A stretch of 64,000 bases of DNA, taken from contig NZ_SNWG01000001.1 in the NCBI RefSeq assembly GCF_004362195.1, positions 1,860,001-1,924,000 of the forward strand. Reading direction: 5' to 3'. Origin of the DNA: Microbacterium sp. BK668 (GTDB lineage Bacteria; Actinomycetota; Actinomycetes; Actinomycetales; Microbacteriaceae). The notes below the pieces were generated by a model. That model ran no database searches, had not been told where the DNA came from, and saw only the letters and a program-made list of their open reading frames with translations. This document shows positions 8,925 to 17,318 of this stretch, piece after piece; position 1 is the stretch's first letter; every line of letters begins with the position of its first letter. The position numbers and the translations under genes are program-made.

Positions 8925-9974
8925 ATGCGCGCGGCCGTCCTTCACGCGCTCCGCGATCTGCGGCTCGAGGAGCGCCCCATCCCGAGGCCCGGCGCCGGGG
9001 AGGTCCTCGTCCGGGTGACCGTGTGCGGAGTGTGCGGCACCGACGCGATCGAGTGGGATCGCGGACTCCTCTCGACGCCGCCCGTGGTGCTGGGACATGA
9101 GTTCACGGGGGTGGTCGAGCAGATCGGGGAGGGAGTCTCCGGGCTGCGGGCCGGGGCGACCGTCGTGTGCGGTGCCGGCATCTCCTGCGGCGCGTGTCGG
9201 CAGTGCTCTCGGGGCCGCACGAACCTGTGCCGCACCTACCGGACGGCGGGTCTGCAGGTCGACGGCGGGCTCGCCGGCTACGTCGTCGTTCCGGCCGCCA
9301 TCCTGCTCGACGTGTCCGAGGCGGGTCTGCCCAACGACACCCTGGCGCTCGCCCAGCCGATGTCGATCGCGGTGCACGTCGTGCGGCGAAGCGGCCTGCG
9401 CGCCGGCGACGAGGCGGTCATCGTCGGGGTCGGGGGGATCGGGGCATTCCTCGTCGTCGCGGCGGCGGCGACGGGCGCACGTGTGACCGCCGTCGCCCGC
9501 GACCCGGAAAGGCTGGCTCTTGCGGGGCGGCTGGGCGCGGCGGACGGCATCCGAGCCGGAGAGATCCCGCTCGCGGATGCGCTGCGGCAGCGCGGGGTGC
9601 AGCCGGACGTCCTGTTCGAGGTGAGCGCCACGGCGGAAGGGCTGGCCGACGTGCTCGGGGCGGCCCCGCGCGGCGCGGTCGTGGTGCCGGTCGGCGTGCA
9701 GAAGGTGCCGACGAGTCTGGCGCTGCGGGACGTCACGCTCGACGAGATCGCGATCGTCGGCAGCGTGGCGCACGTCTTCGCCGATGACATGCCCGAGGCG
9801 GTGAAGCTGCTGGCGACGCGGGCGGACTGGTCGGACGTCGCCGGCGAGGTGATCCCGCTCGACCTCGTCGTCGAGCGGGCGCTGCGGCCCCTGCTCGAGG
9901 GCACGGCCTCCCAGATCAAGACGCTCGTGGATCCGTGGGCCGAGGCTCCGCGCCCGGCGCGGCACCGGCGCTGA
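8925..9974 (+). CDS. Zinc-dependent medium-chain alcohol/polyol dehydrogenase
   Basis: A 349-residue MDR-family NAD(P)-dependent dehydrogenase. Catalytic zinc ligands are C37 (CGVCGTD) and H58 in GHEF. The structural zinc site is C88, C91, C94 and C102. The Rossmann segment reads VIVGVGGIGAFLVVAAAATGA. Closest in pattern to threonine/butanediol/sorbitol dehydrogenases, but the substrate cannot be chosen. It lies 6 bp after the Dabb gene and converges with the XRE-cupin regulator. Confidence 0.9.
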   Translation: MRAAVLHALRDLRLEERPIPRPGAGEVLVRVTVCGVCGTDAIEWDRGLLSTPPVVLGHEFTGVVEQIGEGVSGLRAGATVVCGAGISCGACRQCSRGRTNLCRTYRTAGLQVDGGLAGYVVVPAAILLDVSEAGLPNDTLALAQPMSIAVHVVRRSGLRAGDEAVIVGVGGIGAFLVVAAAATGARVTAVARDPERLALAGRLGAADGIRAGEIPLADALRQRGVQPDVLFEVSATAEGLADVLGAAPRGAVVVPVGVQKVPTSLALRDVTLDEIAIVGSVAHVFADDMPEAVKLLATRADWSDVAGEVIPLDLVVERALRPLLEGTASQIKTLVDPWAEAPRPARHRR

Positions 9975-9982
9975 CGCGGTTC

Positions 9983-10666
9983 TCAGCGCCTCCGGAGGCG
10001 ATCCATCGCCTGCAGCACGTCGACGGCCGACGCTATCGGCGCGTCCGCCCCGGCGGACGGGCTGCCGTCTGCGACGGGCATCGCCTCGATCTGCTCGCGG
10101 CGTCCGACGACGAACCAGATCCCGCGGGCCACGGCGTCGCCGCGATTGACGTACAGGTGCGGTCTGATCGAGTCGAAGTGCAGCGAGTCGCCCGGATGCA
10201 GGACGTGGGTGTCGAAGTCGAGCTGCAGGGTCAGCTCGCCTTCGAGCAGATACGCGTACTCGACGCCCGCGTGGCGCATGAGCCGTCCCTCGACCGAGCT
10301 CGACGCGCCGGGGGCGTAGGTCACCAGGAGCGCATCGGCAGCCCCGTCGCCGGCGGCGAGCCGTTCCCACTTCACCCCGTTCTCCATCTCGATGACGGGA
10401 TTCTCGTGCGAACGCTGGACGGCCGCGACGGTGGTGCTCTGCGGCGCCGGCTCGGGGACTCGTCCCACGCCCAGGAGCTCGTCGATCGAGACGCCCAGCT
10501 CCGACACGATCGCGTAGAGAGTCGAGACGGAGGGCTGTGTCTTGCCGGTCTCGATCTGCGAGATCAGGCTCGCCGAGACGCCGAGCGCCTGCGCGAGCCC
10601 GCGCACGCTCAGGCCTCGCGCGAGCCGGGCGTCGCGCAGACGCGCGCCGATCTCCTCCGTGGCCAT
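9983..10666 (-). CDS. XRE-family regulator with C-terminal cupin domain
   Basis: A 227-residue transcription factor: an N-terminal helix-turn-helix (GLSVRGLAQALGVSASLISQIE) followed by a cupin fold (GVEYAYLLEGELTLQLDFDTH, HPGDSLHFDS) that would bind the pathway effector. PuuR-like XRE-cupin proteins usually repress amine or amino-acid catabolism. I prefer the ATG at 10666 over the upstream one at 10711, because the latter would place the whole inverted repeat at 10691-10711 inside the gene. It is divergent from the M24 gene, which it probably controls. Confidence 0.88.
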   Translation of the reverse strand: MATEEIGARLRDARLARGLSVRGLAQALGVSASLISQIETGKTQPSVSTLYAIVSELGVSIDELLGVGRVPEPAPQSTTVAAVQRSHENPVIEMENGVKWERLAAGDGAADALLVTYAPGASSSVEGRLMRHAGVEYAYLLEGELTLQLDFDTHVLHPGDSLHFDSIRPHLYVNRGDAVARGIWFVVGRREQIEAMPVADGSPSAGADAPIASAVDVLQAMDRLRRR

Positions 10667-10690
10667 GTCGCTCCGTCTCCGGCGTTCCCC

Positions 10691-10711
10691 TTGCGACGTG
10701 ACATGTCGCAA
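10691..10711. promoter_or_regulatory. Inverted repeat, probable XRE-cupin operator
   Basis: Perfect 7-bp arms TTGCGAC and GTCGCAA are separated by 7 bp, in the 108-bp space between the regulator gene and the divergent M24 gene. This is the expected position for an autoregulatory operator. The assignment to this regulator is inference. Confidence 0.55.
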
Positions 10712-10774
10712 GTGTTCACTGTACCTTTACACCTGATCGCACGTGTTCGCACCACAGCGTCGCAGGAGGATCCG

Positions 10775-12157
10775 ATGAAGAACACCGGGACGACGGGATC
10801 GAACGCCGTCGACTGGGAGGCCAGGGTCGACTTCGACCGCCTCCGCTCCGACCGCCTGGCACGGCTCAAAGCCGAGCTCGACCGCTCCGACCTCGGCGCG
10901 GTGCTCGCCTTCGACTTCTCGAACATCCGCTACATGACGGCGACGCACATCGGGACCTGGGCGATGGACAAGCTCATCCGCTTCAGCCTCCTCACGCGAA
11001 ACAGCGACCCCATCTCGTGGGACTTCGGTTCGGCGGCCAAGCACCACGCGCTCTACAACCCGTGGCTCGACGTCACGACGGCGGAGATGGATGCCGATCC
11101 CGACGCGCCGCACGAAGGCGCGCTCCGGCCGCGGGCCGAGCGAGGCGCCCGCGCCGGCATCTCGACCCTGCGCGGTGCGTTCACCCCGGACGCGGGCATC
11201 GCCGAGGGGGTGGCGAGGAAGATCAAGCGCGAGCTGGAGAAGTTCGGTGTCGCGGACGAGCCGCTCGGCGTCGACGTGATCGAGCTCCCGATCCTCTTCG
11301 CGCTGCAACAAAAGGGCATCCGGGTCGTCGACGGCCAGCAGGTGTTCATGGAGGCTCGTCGGATCAAGACGGGCGACGAGATCCGGCTCCTCACGCAGGC
11401 GTGCTCCATGGTGGATGCCGCGTACGAGGAGCTGTACCGGTTCCTCCGCCCGGGAGTGCGCGAGAACGAGGCCGTCGGGCTGGTCGCCAAGACGCTCTAC
11501 GACCTCGGCTCCGAGTACGTGGAGGGGGTGAACGCCATCTCCGGCGAGCGCTGCTCGCCGCATCCGCATGTGTTCTCCGACCGGCTGATCCGTCCGGGAG
11601 ACCCGGCGTTCTTCGATATCCTGCACAGCTTCAACGGCTACCGCACGTGCTACTACCGCACCTTCGCCGTCGGGTCGGCGAGCTCGGCTCAGCGGGACGC
11701 CTACACGCGGGCGCGCGAGTACATGGACCGGGCCATCGCCCTCGTGCGACCCGGCGCCACGACCGCCGACATCGTCGAGGTGTGGCCGACGGCGCAGGAG
11801 TTCGGCTTCGCCGACGAGGAGGCGGCCTTCGCCCTGCAGTACGGGCACGGCGTCGGGCTCTCGATCTGGGAGAAGCCGATCTTCTCGCGGCTGGTCTCGC
11901 TGGATCACCCCGAGGTCCTGCAGGAGGGCATGGTGTTCGCCCTCGAGACGTACTGGCCCTCGGCGGACGGATGGGGTGCCGCCCGCATCGAGGAGGAGGT
12001 CGTGGTGACCGCCGACGGCTGCGAGGTCATCACGAAGTTCCCCGCCGAGGAGCTCATCGTCGCCGGTCGCCGCTACTACACGATCGACGGCCCCCTCAAC
12101 CTCGAACGCGACAGCCAGTCGCATCTCAACACGGCCTGGGGGCGCGGAGAGTCCTGA
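10775..12157 (+). CDS. M24 family protein, creatinase/DddP-like
   Basis: A 460-residue pita-bread fold protein. The N-terminal creatinase-type domain (AFDFSNIRYMTATH) is followed by the M24 catalytic domain. The layout resembles DddP-type DMSP lyases and other non-peptidase M24 enzymes more than true aminopeptidases. The metal site is altered: the segment FDILHSFNGYRTCYYRTF keeps the first Asp but has Cys where the second bridging Asp of M24 peptidases is expected. The His (GHGVGLS) and both Glu (ALETYW; IEEEVVV) are kept. GGAGGATCC precedes the ATG. It is translationally coupled to the next dehydrogenase. Function likely hydrolytic or lyase, substrate unknown. Confidence 0.82.
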   Translation: MKNTGTTGSNAVDWEARVDFDRLRSDRLARLKAELDRSDLGAVLAFDFSNIRYMTATHIGTWAMDKLIRFSLLTRNSDPISWDFGSAAKHHALYNPWLDVTTAEMDADPDAPHEGALRPRAERGARAGISTLRGAFTPDAGIAEGVARKIKRELEKFGVADEPLGVDVIELPILFALQQKGIRVVDGQQVFMEARRIKTGDEIRLLTQACSMVDAAYEELYRFLRPGVRENEAVGLVAKTLYDLGSEYVEGVNAISGERCSPHPHVFSDRLIRPGDPAFFDILHSFNGYRTCYYRTFAVGSASSAQRDAYTRAREYMDRAIALVRPGATTADIVEVWPTAQEFGFADEEAAFALQYGHGVGLSIWEKPIFSRLVSLDHPEVLQEGMVFALETYWPSADGWGAARIEEEVVVTADGCEVITKFPAEELIVAGRRYYTIDGPLNLERDSQSHLNTAWGRGES

Positions 12158-13083
12158 TGGCGACGATCGGATTCCTCGGGCTCGGCACGATGGGCTCGGC
12201 GATGGCACGCCGACTCGTGGATGCCGGCCACGACGTGCGGGTCTGGAACCGCTCGCCGGATGCCGCGGCCCCGCTCCTCGAAGCGGGCGCGGTGCTCGCG
12301 GCATCCCCGGGCGACGCGCTCGAAGCGGGCCTGTCGGTGTCGATGCTGGCCGACGACGCGGCCGCGGAGACGGTGCTCGACGCGGCCGCGGTACGGCGGG
12401 CTCGCGGCATCCACGTCAACATGGCCTCCATCAGCCCCGCGGCCGCCGACCGGCTGCGCGCGCTCTTCCGCGCCGCCGGCGCGGAGTACGTCGCCGCGCC
12501 GGTGCTCGGGCGGCCGACCGTCGCGGCAGAGGGGAAGCTCAACATCCTCGTGGCCGGTCGCCCTGCCGCCGTCGAGGACGTGCTGCCCGTGCTCGAGGTG
12601 CTCGGCGCCCGCGTGTGGCGGCTCGGCGAGGAGCCGCGCGTCGCCAACGTCGCCAAGGTGGTCGTGAACTACAACATCATCCATGCCATCCAGGCCATCG
12701 GCGAGTCGCTCGCGACGGTGGAGCGACACGGCATCGACGGCCGAGGATTCGTCGAGCTCCTCACGAGCACCCTCTTCGGCGGTGTCGCCTACTCGGTCTA
12801 CGGAGCCGAGATCGTGGACCGGTCCTACATCCCGCCCGGATTCCTCATGGCCCTCGGATACAAGGACCTGCGCCTGGCGGAGGAGGTCGCGGGCGAGGCA
12901 TCCGTGCATCTGCCCACCCTCGACGCGCTGAAGGCCGTCTTCGAGCGGGCTCTGGCCGATGAAGAACTCGCCCGATCCGACTGGGGAGCCGCCGCGGAGG
13001 TCAGCAGGCGAGGCCTGCTCGGCGGTGCGGGCCCGCTCGCACCGGACTCCGTCTCCCCGCCCCAACCCGAGGAGGAACAGTGA
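12157..13083 (+). CDS. NAD(P)-dependent beta-hydroxyacid dehydrogenase (HIBADH/6PGDH family)
   Basis: A 308-residue protein with the N-terminal dinucleotide-binding GFLGLGTMGSAMARRL and the all-helical C-terminal domain of 3-hydroxyisobutyrate dehydrogenases. The catalytic Lys is in the stretch NVAKVVVNYN. It oxidises a beta-hydroxyacid or reduces the semialdehyde; the substrate is unknown. Its ATG overlaps the M24 stop by one base, and its own stop overlaps the next GTG by four, so the three genes form a tight operon. The C-terminal about 20 residues are Pro/Glu rich and atypical. Confidence 0.88.
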   Translation: MATIGFLGLGTMGSAMARRLVDAGHDVRVWNRSPDAAAPLLEAGAVLAASPGDALEAGLSVSMLADDAAAETVLDAAAVRRARGIHVNMASISPAAADRLRALFRAAGAEYVAAPVLGRPTVAAEGKLNILVAGRPAAVEDVLPVLEVLGARVWRLGEEPRVANVAKVVVNYNIIHAIQAIGESLATVERHGIDGRGFVELLTSTLFGGVAYSVYGAEIVDRSYIPPGFLMALGYKDLRLAEEVAGEASVHLPTLDALKAVFERALADEELARSDWGAAAEVSRRGLLGGAGPLAPDSVSPPQPEEEQ

Positions 13084-13787
13084 CCGACCGCACCATCGTC
13101 GTCGTCGGCGGAACGTCCGGCATCGGACTCGCCCTCGCCCAGGACATCGTCGCTCAGGGCGACCGCGTCGTGCTCACGGGGCGCGACGCGACCCGCGCGC
13201 GCGAGATCGCGGCGGGAATCGGGGAAAGAGCCTCGGCGATCGGGCTCGACATCTCCGAACCCGAATCGATCGCCGGGCAGCTCGCGCCCCTCGGGCCGGT
13301 CCAGGGGCTCGTGCTGGCGGCGATCGAGCGCGACGCCAACACCGTCCGCGACTACGACATCGCCCGCGCCCGGCGCCTCGTGACGCTCAAGCTCATCGGC
13401 TACACCGAGGTCGTCCACTGCCTGCTGGATCGCCTCGCACCGTCCCGCGACACCGGGATCGTCCTCTTCGGCGGGCGGGCGAAGGATGCCCCGTACCCGG
13501 GGTCGACGACGGTGTCGACGATCAACGGGGGAGTCGAGGGTCTCGTCCGGACGCTCGCTCTGGAGCTCGCGCCCATCCGGGTCAACGGGATCCACCCGGG
13601 CATCATCGGCGACAGCCCGTTCTGGGCGTCGAAGCCCGCCGGCGTACTCGACGGCTACACGTCCCGCACGCCGGGAGGCGACCTCGCGACGATGGCCGAC
13701 ATCGTCGACGCAGTGCAGTTCCTGCTGCGCAACCGCGGCGTGTCGGGCACGAGCCTCGACGTCGACCGCGGGTGGCGGCTGACCTGA
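13080..13787 (+). CDS. SDR-family protein with degenerate catalytic motif
   Basis: A 235-residue short-chain dehydrogenase/reductase fold with a normal cofactor loop (VVGGTSGIGLALA). Where a YxxxK pair is expected, the sequence reads TTVSTINGGVEGLVR, so Tyr and Lys appear replaced by Val and Asn. The protein may therefore not be a classical alcohol oxidoreductase; it could be a hydratase, an isomerase or a binding protein. GTG start at 13080 overlaps the preceding stop (GTGA). It is the last gene of the M24 operon and converges with the GntR gene. Confidence 0.8.
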   Translation: MTDRTIVVVGGTSGIGLALAQDIVAQGDRVVLTGRDATRAREIAAGIGERASAIGLDISEPESIAGQLAPLGPVQGLVLAAIERDANTVRDYDIARARRLVTLKLIGYTEVVHCLLDRLAPSRDTGIVLFGGRAKDAPYPGSTTVSTINGGVEGLVRTLALELAPIRVNGIHPGIIGDSPFWASKPAGVLDGYTSRTPGGDLATMADIVDAVQFLLRNRGVSGTSLDVDRGWRLT

Positions 13788-13793
13788 CGCGGC

Positions 13794-14489
13794 TCAGGAG
13801 TCGCTGAACACCTCGGGATGCCTCGCCAGCTCGAGCCGGGTGCGACGGATGTGCCCCGCCAGCACGCGCTCGGCCTCGTCGGCATCGCCGCGCCGCAGGG
13901 CCGCGACCAGGAGGTGGTGCTCGTGGTGCACGCTGCGGTCGCCTTCCGCCCGGAACACGCGGGTGAAGGCGCGGCGATAGTGCTGCGTGCGGTTCCAGAG
14001 CTGCCGCACCAGATCGCCGAGCACCGATGTGGGCACCAGGTCGTAGCACGAGAGATGGAACGCGCGGTCGAGTGCGAGGAACTCCTCGACGTCGTCGGTC
14101 GCCTCCATCGCATCGGCCAGCCGCGCGAGCTCGGCGACATCCGCCGGCGAGAGCAGCGGCAGATTGAAGCGGAGGAGCAGCGGTTCGATCCGCTCGCGGA
14201 TCTGGTACATCTCCTCGCACTCCGCGAGGCTGATCCGCGACACCCACGCTCCGGTGTTGGCGACGAGCGTCACGAGACCCTCCGCGTCCAGCATGCGCAG
14301 CGCCTCACGCACGGGAACCCTGCTCGCGCCGTACCGCTCGGCGAGCACCTCCTGCCGGATCCGCTCGCCGGGCGCGTAGCGGCCGTCAAGGATGGCGCTG
14401 CGCAGTGCCTCCGCCACCCTGGCTCCCGCCGCGCCGTGCCCGTCCGGCGGACGCTCGACGGCGGCGGGCTGCGGCATCCCTTCACTCAT
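13794..14489 (-). CDS. GntR-family regulator, FCD subfamily
   Basis: A 231-residue FadR-type repressor with an N-terminal winged helix (ALRSAILDGRYAPGERI, LAERYGASRVPVREALRMLDAEGLV) and a C-terminal FCD domain with the Asp/His metal or ligand set (D in LDRAFH, then HEHHLLVAALRRGD and GHIRRT). These sense organic acids and related metabolites. Its ATG overlaps the stop of the upstream VOC gene by four bases, so it is co-transcribed with it. It probably binds the palindromes at 15030-15108 and so controls both itself and the E1-E2 operon. Confidence 0.88.
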   Translation of the reverse strand: MSEGMPQPAAVERPPDGHGAAGARVAEALRSAILDGRYAPGERIRQEVLAERYGASRVPVREALRMLDAEGLVTLVANTGAWVSRISLAECEEMYQIRERIEPLLLRFNLPLLSPADVAELARLADAMEATDDVEEFLALDRAFHLSCYDLVPTSVLGDLVRQLWNRTQHYRRAFTRVFRAEGDRSVHHEHHLLVAALRRGDADEAERVLAGHIRRTRLELARHPEVFSDS

Positions 14490-15016
14490 TCCGCCGGCCG
14501 CCCGGGATGCCACAGCAGCACGTCGGCGTCGCTCTCGTACGCCTTGCCGCCGGGGAAGCTCACGAGCTCGAACTGCATACCCCACGGGCTTCGGAAGTAC
14601 AGCCAGCGCTGCCCGGCCGAGGCGCCGGCGCTCGAAACGGGCTCGCCCATCACCTCGACGCCCTGAGACCGCAGGAACGCGACGGCGGCGTCCATGTCGT
14701 CCACGTAGAGAGCCACATGGTGACCGCCGATGTCGCTGTTGCGCGGTGGCGGGGCCTGTCCGTCCGCGCTGTCGTACTGGAACACCTCGAGGTTGCTGCC
14801 GCTGCCCAGGCGATAGAACCGGATCTCGCGGATCACCGTGCGCGGATGCACGCCGAGCTGCACGGTCATCCAGTCATCCGCGTCGGAGCGCTTGGCGCCC
14901 AGCGTGTAGACGTGCACGGCGCCGAGCACGCCGACGAGGAATCGCTCGGCCTCGTCGAGGTCGGGCACGGTGAATCCGATGTGGTCGACACCGCGCATGC
15001 CGGGGATCGCCATCAT
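14486..15016 (-). CDS. VOC (glyoxalase/dioxygenase superfamily) protein
   Basis: A 176-residue vicinal-oxygen-chelate protein made of two beta-alpha-beta-beta-beta modules. It opens with GVDHIGFTVPDLDEAERFLV, where the His is the first metal ligand. Later come HHVALYVDDMDAAVAFLR (second ligand His) and a Gln/Glu region at FRSPWGMQFELVS. Members are isomerases, lyases or dioxygenases. AAGGAGG lies just upstream of two adjacent ATGs (15016 and 15013); either may be used. It is divergent from the E1-E2 operon and coupled to the GntR gene. Confidence 0.85.
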   Translation of the reverse strand: MMAIPGMRGVDHIGFTVPDLDEAERFLVGVLGAVHVYTLGAKRSDADDWMTVQLGVHPRTVIREIRFYRLGSGSNLEVFQYDSADGQAPPPRNSDIGGHHVALYVDDMDAAVAFLRSQGVEVMGEPVSSAGASAGQRWLYFRSPWGMQFELVSFPGGKAYESDADVLLWHPGRPAE

Positions 15017-15029
15017 GGCCTCCTTCGCG

Positions 15030-15108
15030 ATTGGATCCATAGTGCTCCTCGTCTCAGCGGAAATCCACCCTGATCGCCCCGATCCGTTGATATTGGATGC
15101 AATCTGAA
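15030..15108. promoter_or_regulatory. Probable GntR operators in divergent promoter
   Basis: Two related sites lie between the VOC/GntR and E1/E2 operons. The stronger, ATTGGATGCAAT at 15092-15103, is the core of a longer symmetric sequence reaching 15087-15108. A second, ATTGGATCCAT, is at 15030-15040. Spacing and symmetry fit a FadR-type dimer. That the local GntR protein binds here is inference. Confidence 0.55.
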
Positions 15109-15134
15109 CTACTCTGGCGCTCGAGGAGGCGACG

Positions 15135-17318
15135 ATGCCGCACACACGAGCGCTGGAGACCGGCGTCGACTGGGTCGAGCTCGAGACGACGGCCGAGGAC
15201 TGGGATGCCGCCGACCCGGGCCTGCTCACCACGATGCTCGTGCAGCTGCATCTCATCCGCGCCTTCGAGGAGACGGTGCTCTCCCTCGCCGCCGAAGGGC
15301 TCGTCCACGGACCGGCCCACTCGAGCATCGGTCAAGAGGGCGGCGCGGTGGGATCCATCGTCGGCCTCCGCTCCACCGATGCCGTGAACGGCTCCCATCG
15401 CGGCCACCACCAGTTCCTCGCGAAGGCCCTCTCGCACGTGACGGGAGGGACGATGGATGCCGCGTCCCCCGTGACGCCGGCCGTCCAGGAGGTCCTTCAG
15501 CGCACGCTGGCCGAGATCCTCGGTCTCGCCCAGGGCTACTGCGGCGGTCGCGGCGGCTCGATGCACCTCCAGTGGCTCGAGGCGGGCGCGCTCGGCACGA
15601 ACGCGATCGTCGGCGGGGGTGCGCCCATGGCGGCGGGCAACGCGTGGGCGCAGAAGCACGCCGGCACGACGGATCTCACCGTCAACTGCTTCGGCGACGG
15701 AGCGAGCCAGATCGGCTCCGTGCTCGAGACGATGAACCTCGCGGCGGCCTGGAAGCTCCCGCTGTGCTTCTTCATCGAGAACAATCTGTACGCCGTCTCG
15801 ACGCGGGCCGACGAGATCACCGCCGACACCCGCTTCTCGGTCCGCGGGCAGGGGTTCGGCATCCCCGGCTGGCGGGTCGACGGAATGGATCCGCTCGCGG
15901 TCCACCTCGCGATGCGCGCCGCGTCGGAGCGCCTGCGGACCGGCGGCGGTCCGGCCATCATCGAGGCGGAGGTGTACCGCTTCTTCCACCAGAACGGCCC
16001 CTTCCCGGGCAGCGCCTTCGGCTACCGAACCAAGCAGGAGGAGGCCGAGTGGCGGGCGCGCGATCCGCTCGACCGGGTCGCGAACGAGATGCAGCGCCGC
16101 GGCCTGACCGACGAGGACGCCGTCGCCGCCCTGCGCGAGCGGGCCCAGCGGGCGATGGCCGAAGCTGCGGCGGCTCTGCTGGAGGACGACCCGGACAACG
16201 AGGGCAAGCAGCGCATCCGTCCCGCGCTGTGGCCCGACCCGGGGTTCGTCGACGTCGGCATCCGGAGCGACCTTCGCGAGCTCGAGGGAGTGGGAGCCCC
16301 GCTCCCGGACGACGCACCCGCCGCCGAGAGGCGCTTCGTCGACGTGGTGGCAGAGGTGATGGATCGCCGGATGGAGCAGGACCCCCGCATCGTGGTACTC
16401 GGCGAGGACGTGCACCGCCTCGCCGGCGGCACCAACGGCGCCACGAAGGGGCTCTTCGCCAAGTACGGCCCCGACCGGGTCATCGGCACCCCGATCAGCG
16501 AGAACGCCTTCTTCGGCCTGGCGGGCGGCATGGCCCTGGACGGCCGCTATCGTCCCGTCGTCGAGTTCATGTACCCCGACTTCATGTGGGTCGCCGCCGA
16601 TCAGGTCTTCAACCAGATCGCCAAGTCACGGCACATGTTCGGCGGCACGCACGCCGTGCCGCTCGTCCTGCGGACGAAGGTCGCGATGGGCTCGGGCTAC
16701 GGCTCGCAGCACCTCATGGATCCCGCGGGGATCTTCGCCACCAGCGCCGGCTGGAGGGTCGCCGCGGCATCCACCGCCGAGGACTACGTCGGACTTCTCA
16801 ACGCGGCCCTCGCCATCGACGACCCCGTGCTCGTGATCGAGCACGTCGACCTCTATCCCACCACCCAGACCGTGCGCGAGGGGGCCCTCGACCACGTCAT
16901 CGCGCCGGGCTCCGCGGCCGTCCGGCGCGCGGGGTCCGACGTCACGGTGCTCACCTACCTCTCGATGGTCGGGCACAGCGCCGAGGCGATCGAGCAGACG
17001 GGCATCGACGCCGAGCTCATCGATCTGCGGTGGCTCGACCGGGCGTCGCTGGACTGGGACACGATCGGCGACAGCACCCGCAAGACGAACGCCGTCCTCG
17101 TCGTGGAGCAGGGCGCCCGCGGCACGGGCTATGGAGCGTGGCTCGCCGACGAGATCCAGCGGCGGTTCTTCGACTGGCTCGACCAGCCCGTGGAGCGGGT
17201 CACCGGGGGAGAGGCGTCCCCCTCGATCTCGAGGGTGCTCGAGCGTGCCGCGATCGCGCGGACCGAAGAGGTGGCCGCCGCCCTCGAACGGATGCGCGCG
17301 GCGTGGGGAGGAGCGTGA
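15135..17318 (+). CDS. 2-oxo acid dehydrogenase E1, alpha and beta fused (acetoin/branched-chain type)
   Basis: A 727-residue thiamine-diphosphate enzyme joining E1-alpha (about 25-345) and E1-beta (about 360-720). The alpha half has the ThDP motif GDGASQIG (187-194) ending in ENN (215-217), and SRTHHQ-like NGSHRGHHQF. The beta half shows VVLGEDV, GTPISENAFFGLAGG, and the transketolase C-terminal domain. It decarboxylates a 2-oxo acid or cleaves acetoin and passes the acyl group to the lipoyl E2 encoded next. Start ATG with GAGGAGG; stop overlaps the E2 ATG by three bases. No E3 is present in the window, so it probably borrows a general one. Confidence 0.9.
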   Translation: MPHTRALETGVDWVELETTAEDWDAADPGLLTTMLVQLHLIRAFEETVLSLAAEGLVHGPAHSSIGQEGGAVGSIVGLRSTDAVNGSHRGHHQFLAKALSHVTGGTMDAASPVTPAVQEVLQRTLAEILGLAQGYCGGRGGSMHLQWLEAGALGTNAIVGGGAPMAAGNAWAQKHAGTTDLTVNCFGDGASQIGSVLETMNLAAAWKLPLCFFIENNLYAVSTRADEITADTRFSVRGQGFGIPGWRVDGMDPLAVHLAMRAASERLRTGGGPAIIEAEVYRFFHQNGPFPGSAFGYRTKQEEAEWRARDPLDRVANEMQRRGLTDEDAVAALRERAQRAMAEAAAALLEDDPDNEGKQRIRPALWPDPGFVDVGIRSDLRELEGVGAPLPDDAPAAERRFVDVVAEVMDRRMEQDPRIVVLGEDVHRLAGGTNGATKGLFAKYGPDRVIGTPISENAFFGLAGGMALDGRYRPVVEFMYPDFMWVAADQVFNQIAKSRHMFGGTHAVPLVLRTKVAMGSGYGSQHLMDPAGIFATSAGWRVAAASTAEDYVGLLNAALAIDDPVLVIEHVDLYPTTQTVREGALDHVIAPGSAAVRRAGSDVTVLTYLSMVGHSAEAIEQTGIDAELIDLRWLDRASLDWDTIGDSTRKTNAVLVVEQGARGTGYGAWLADEIQRRFFDWLDQPVERVTGGEASPSISRVLERAAIARTEEVAAALERMRAAWGGA

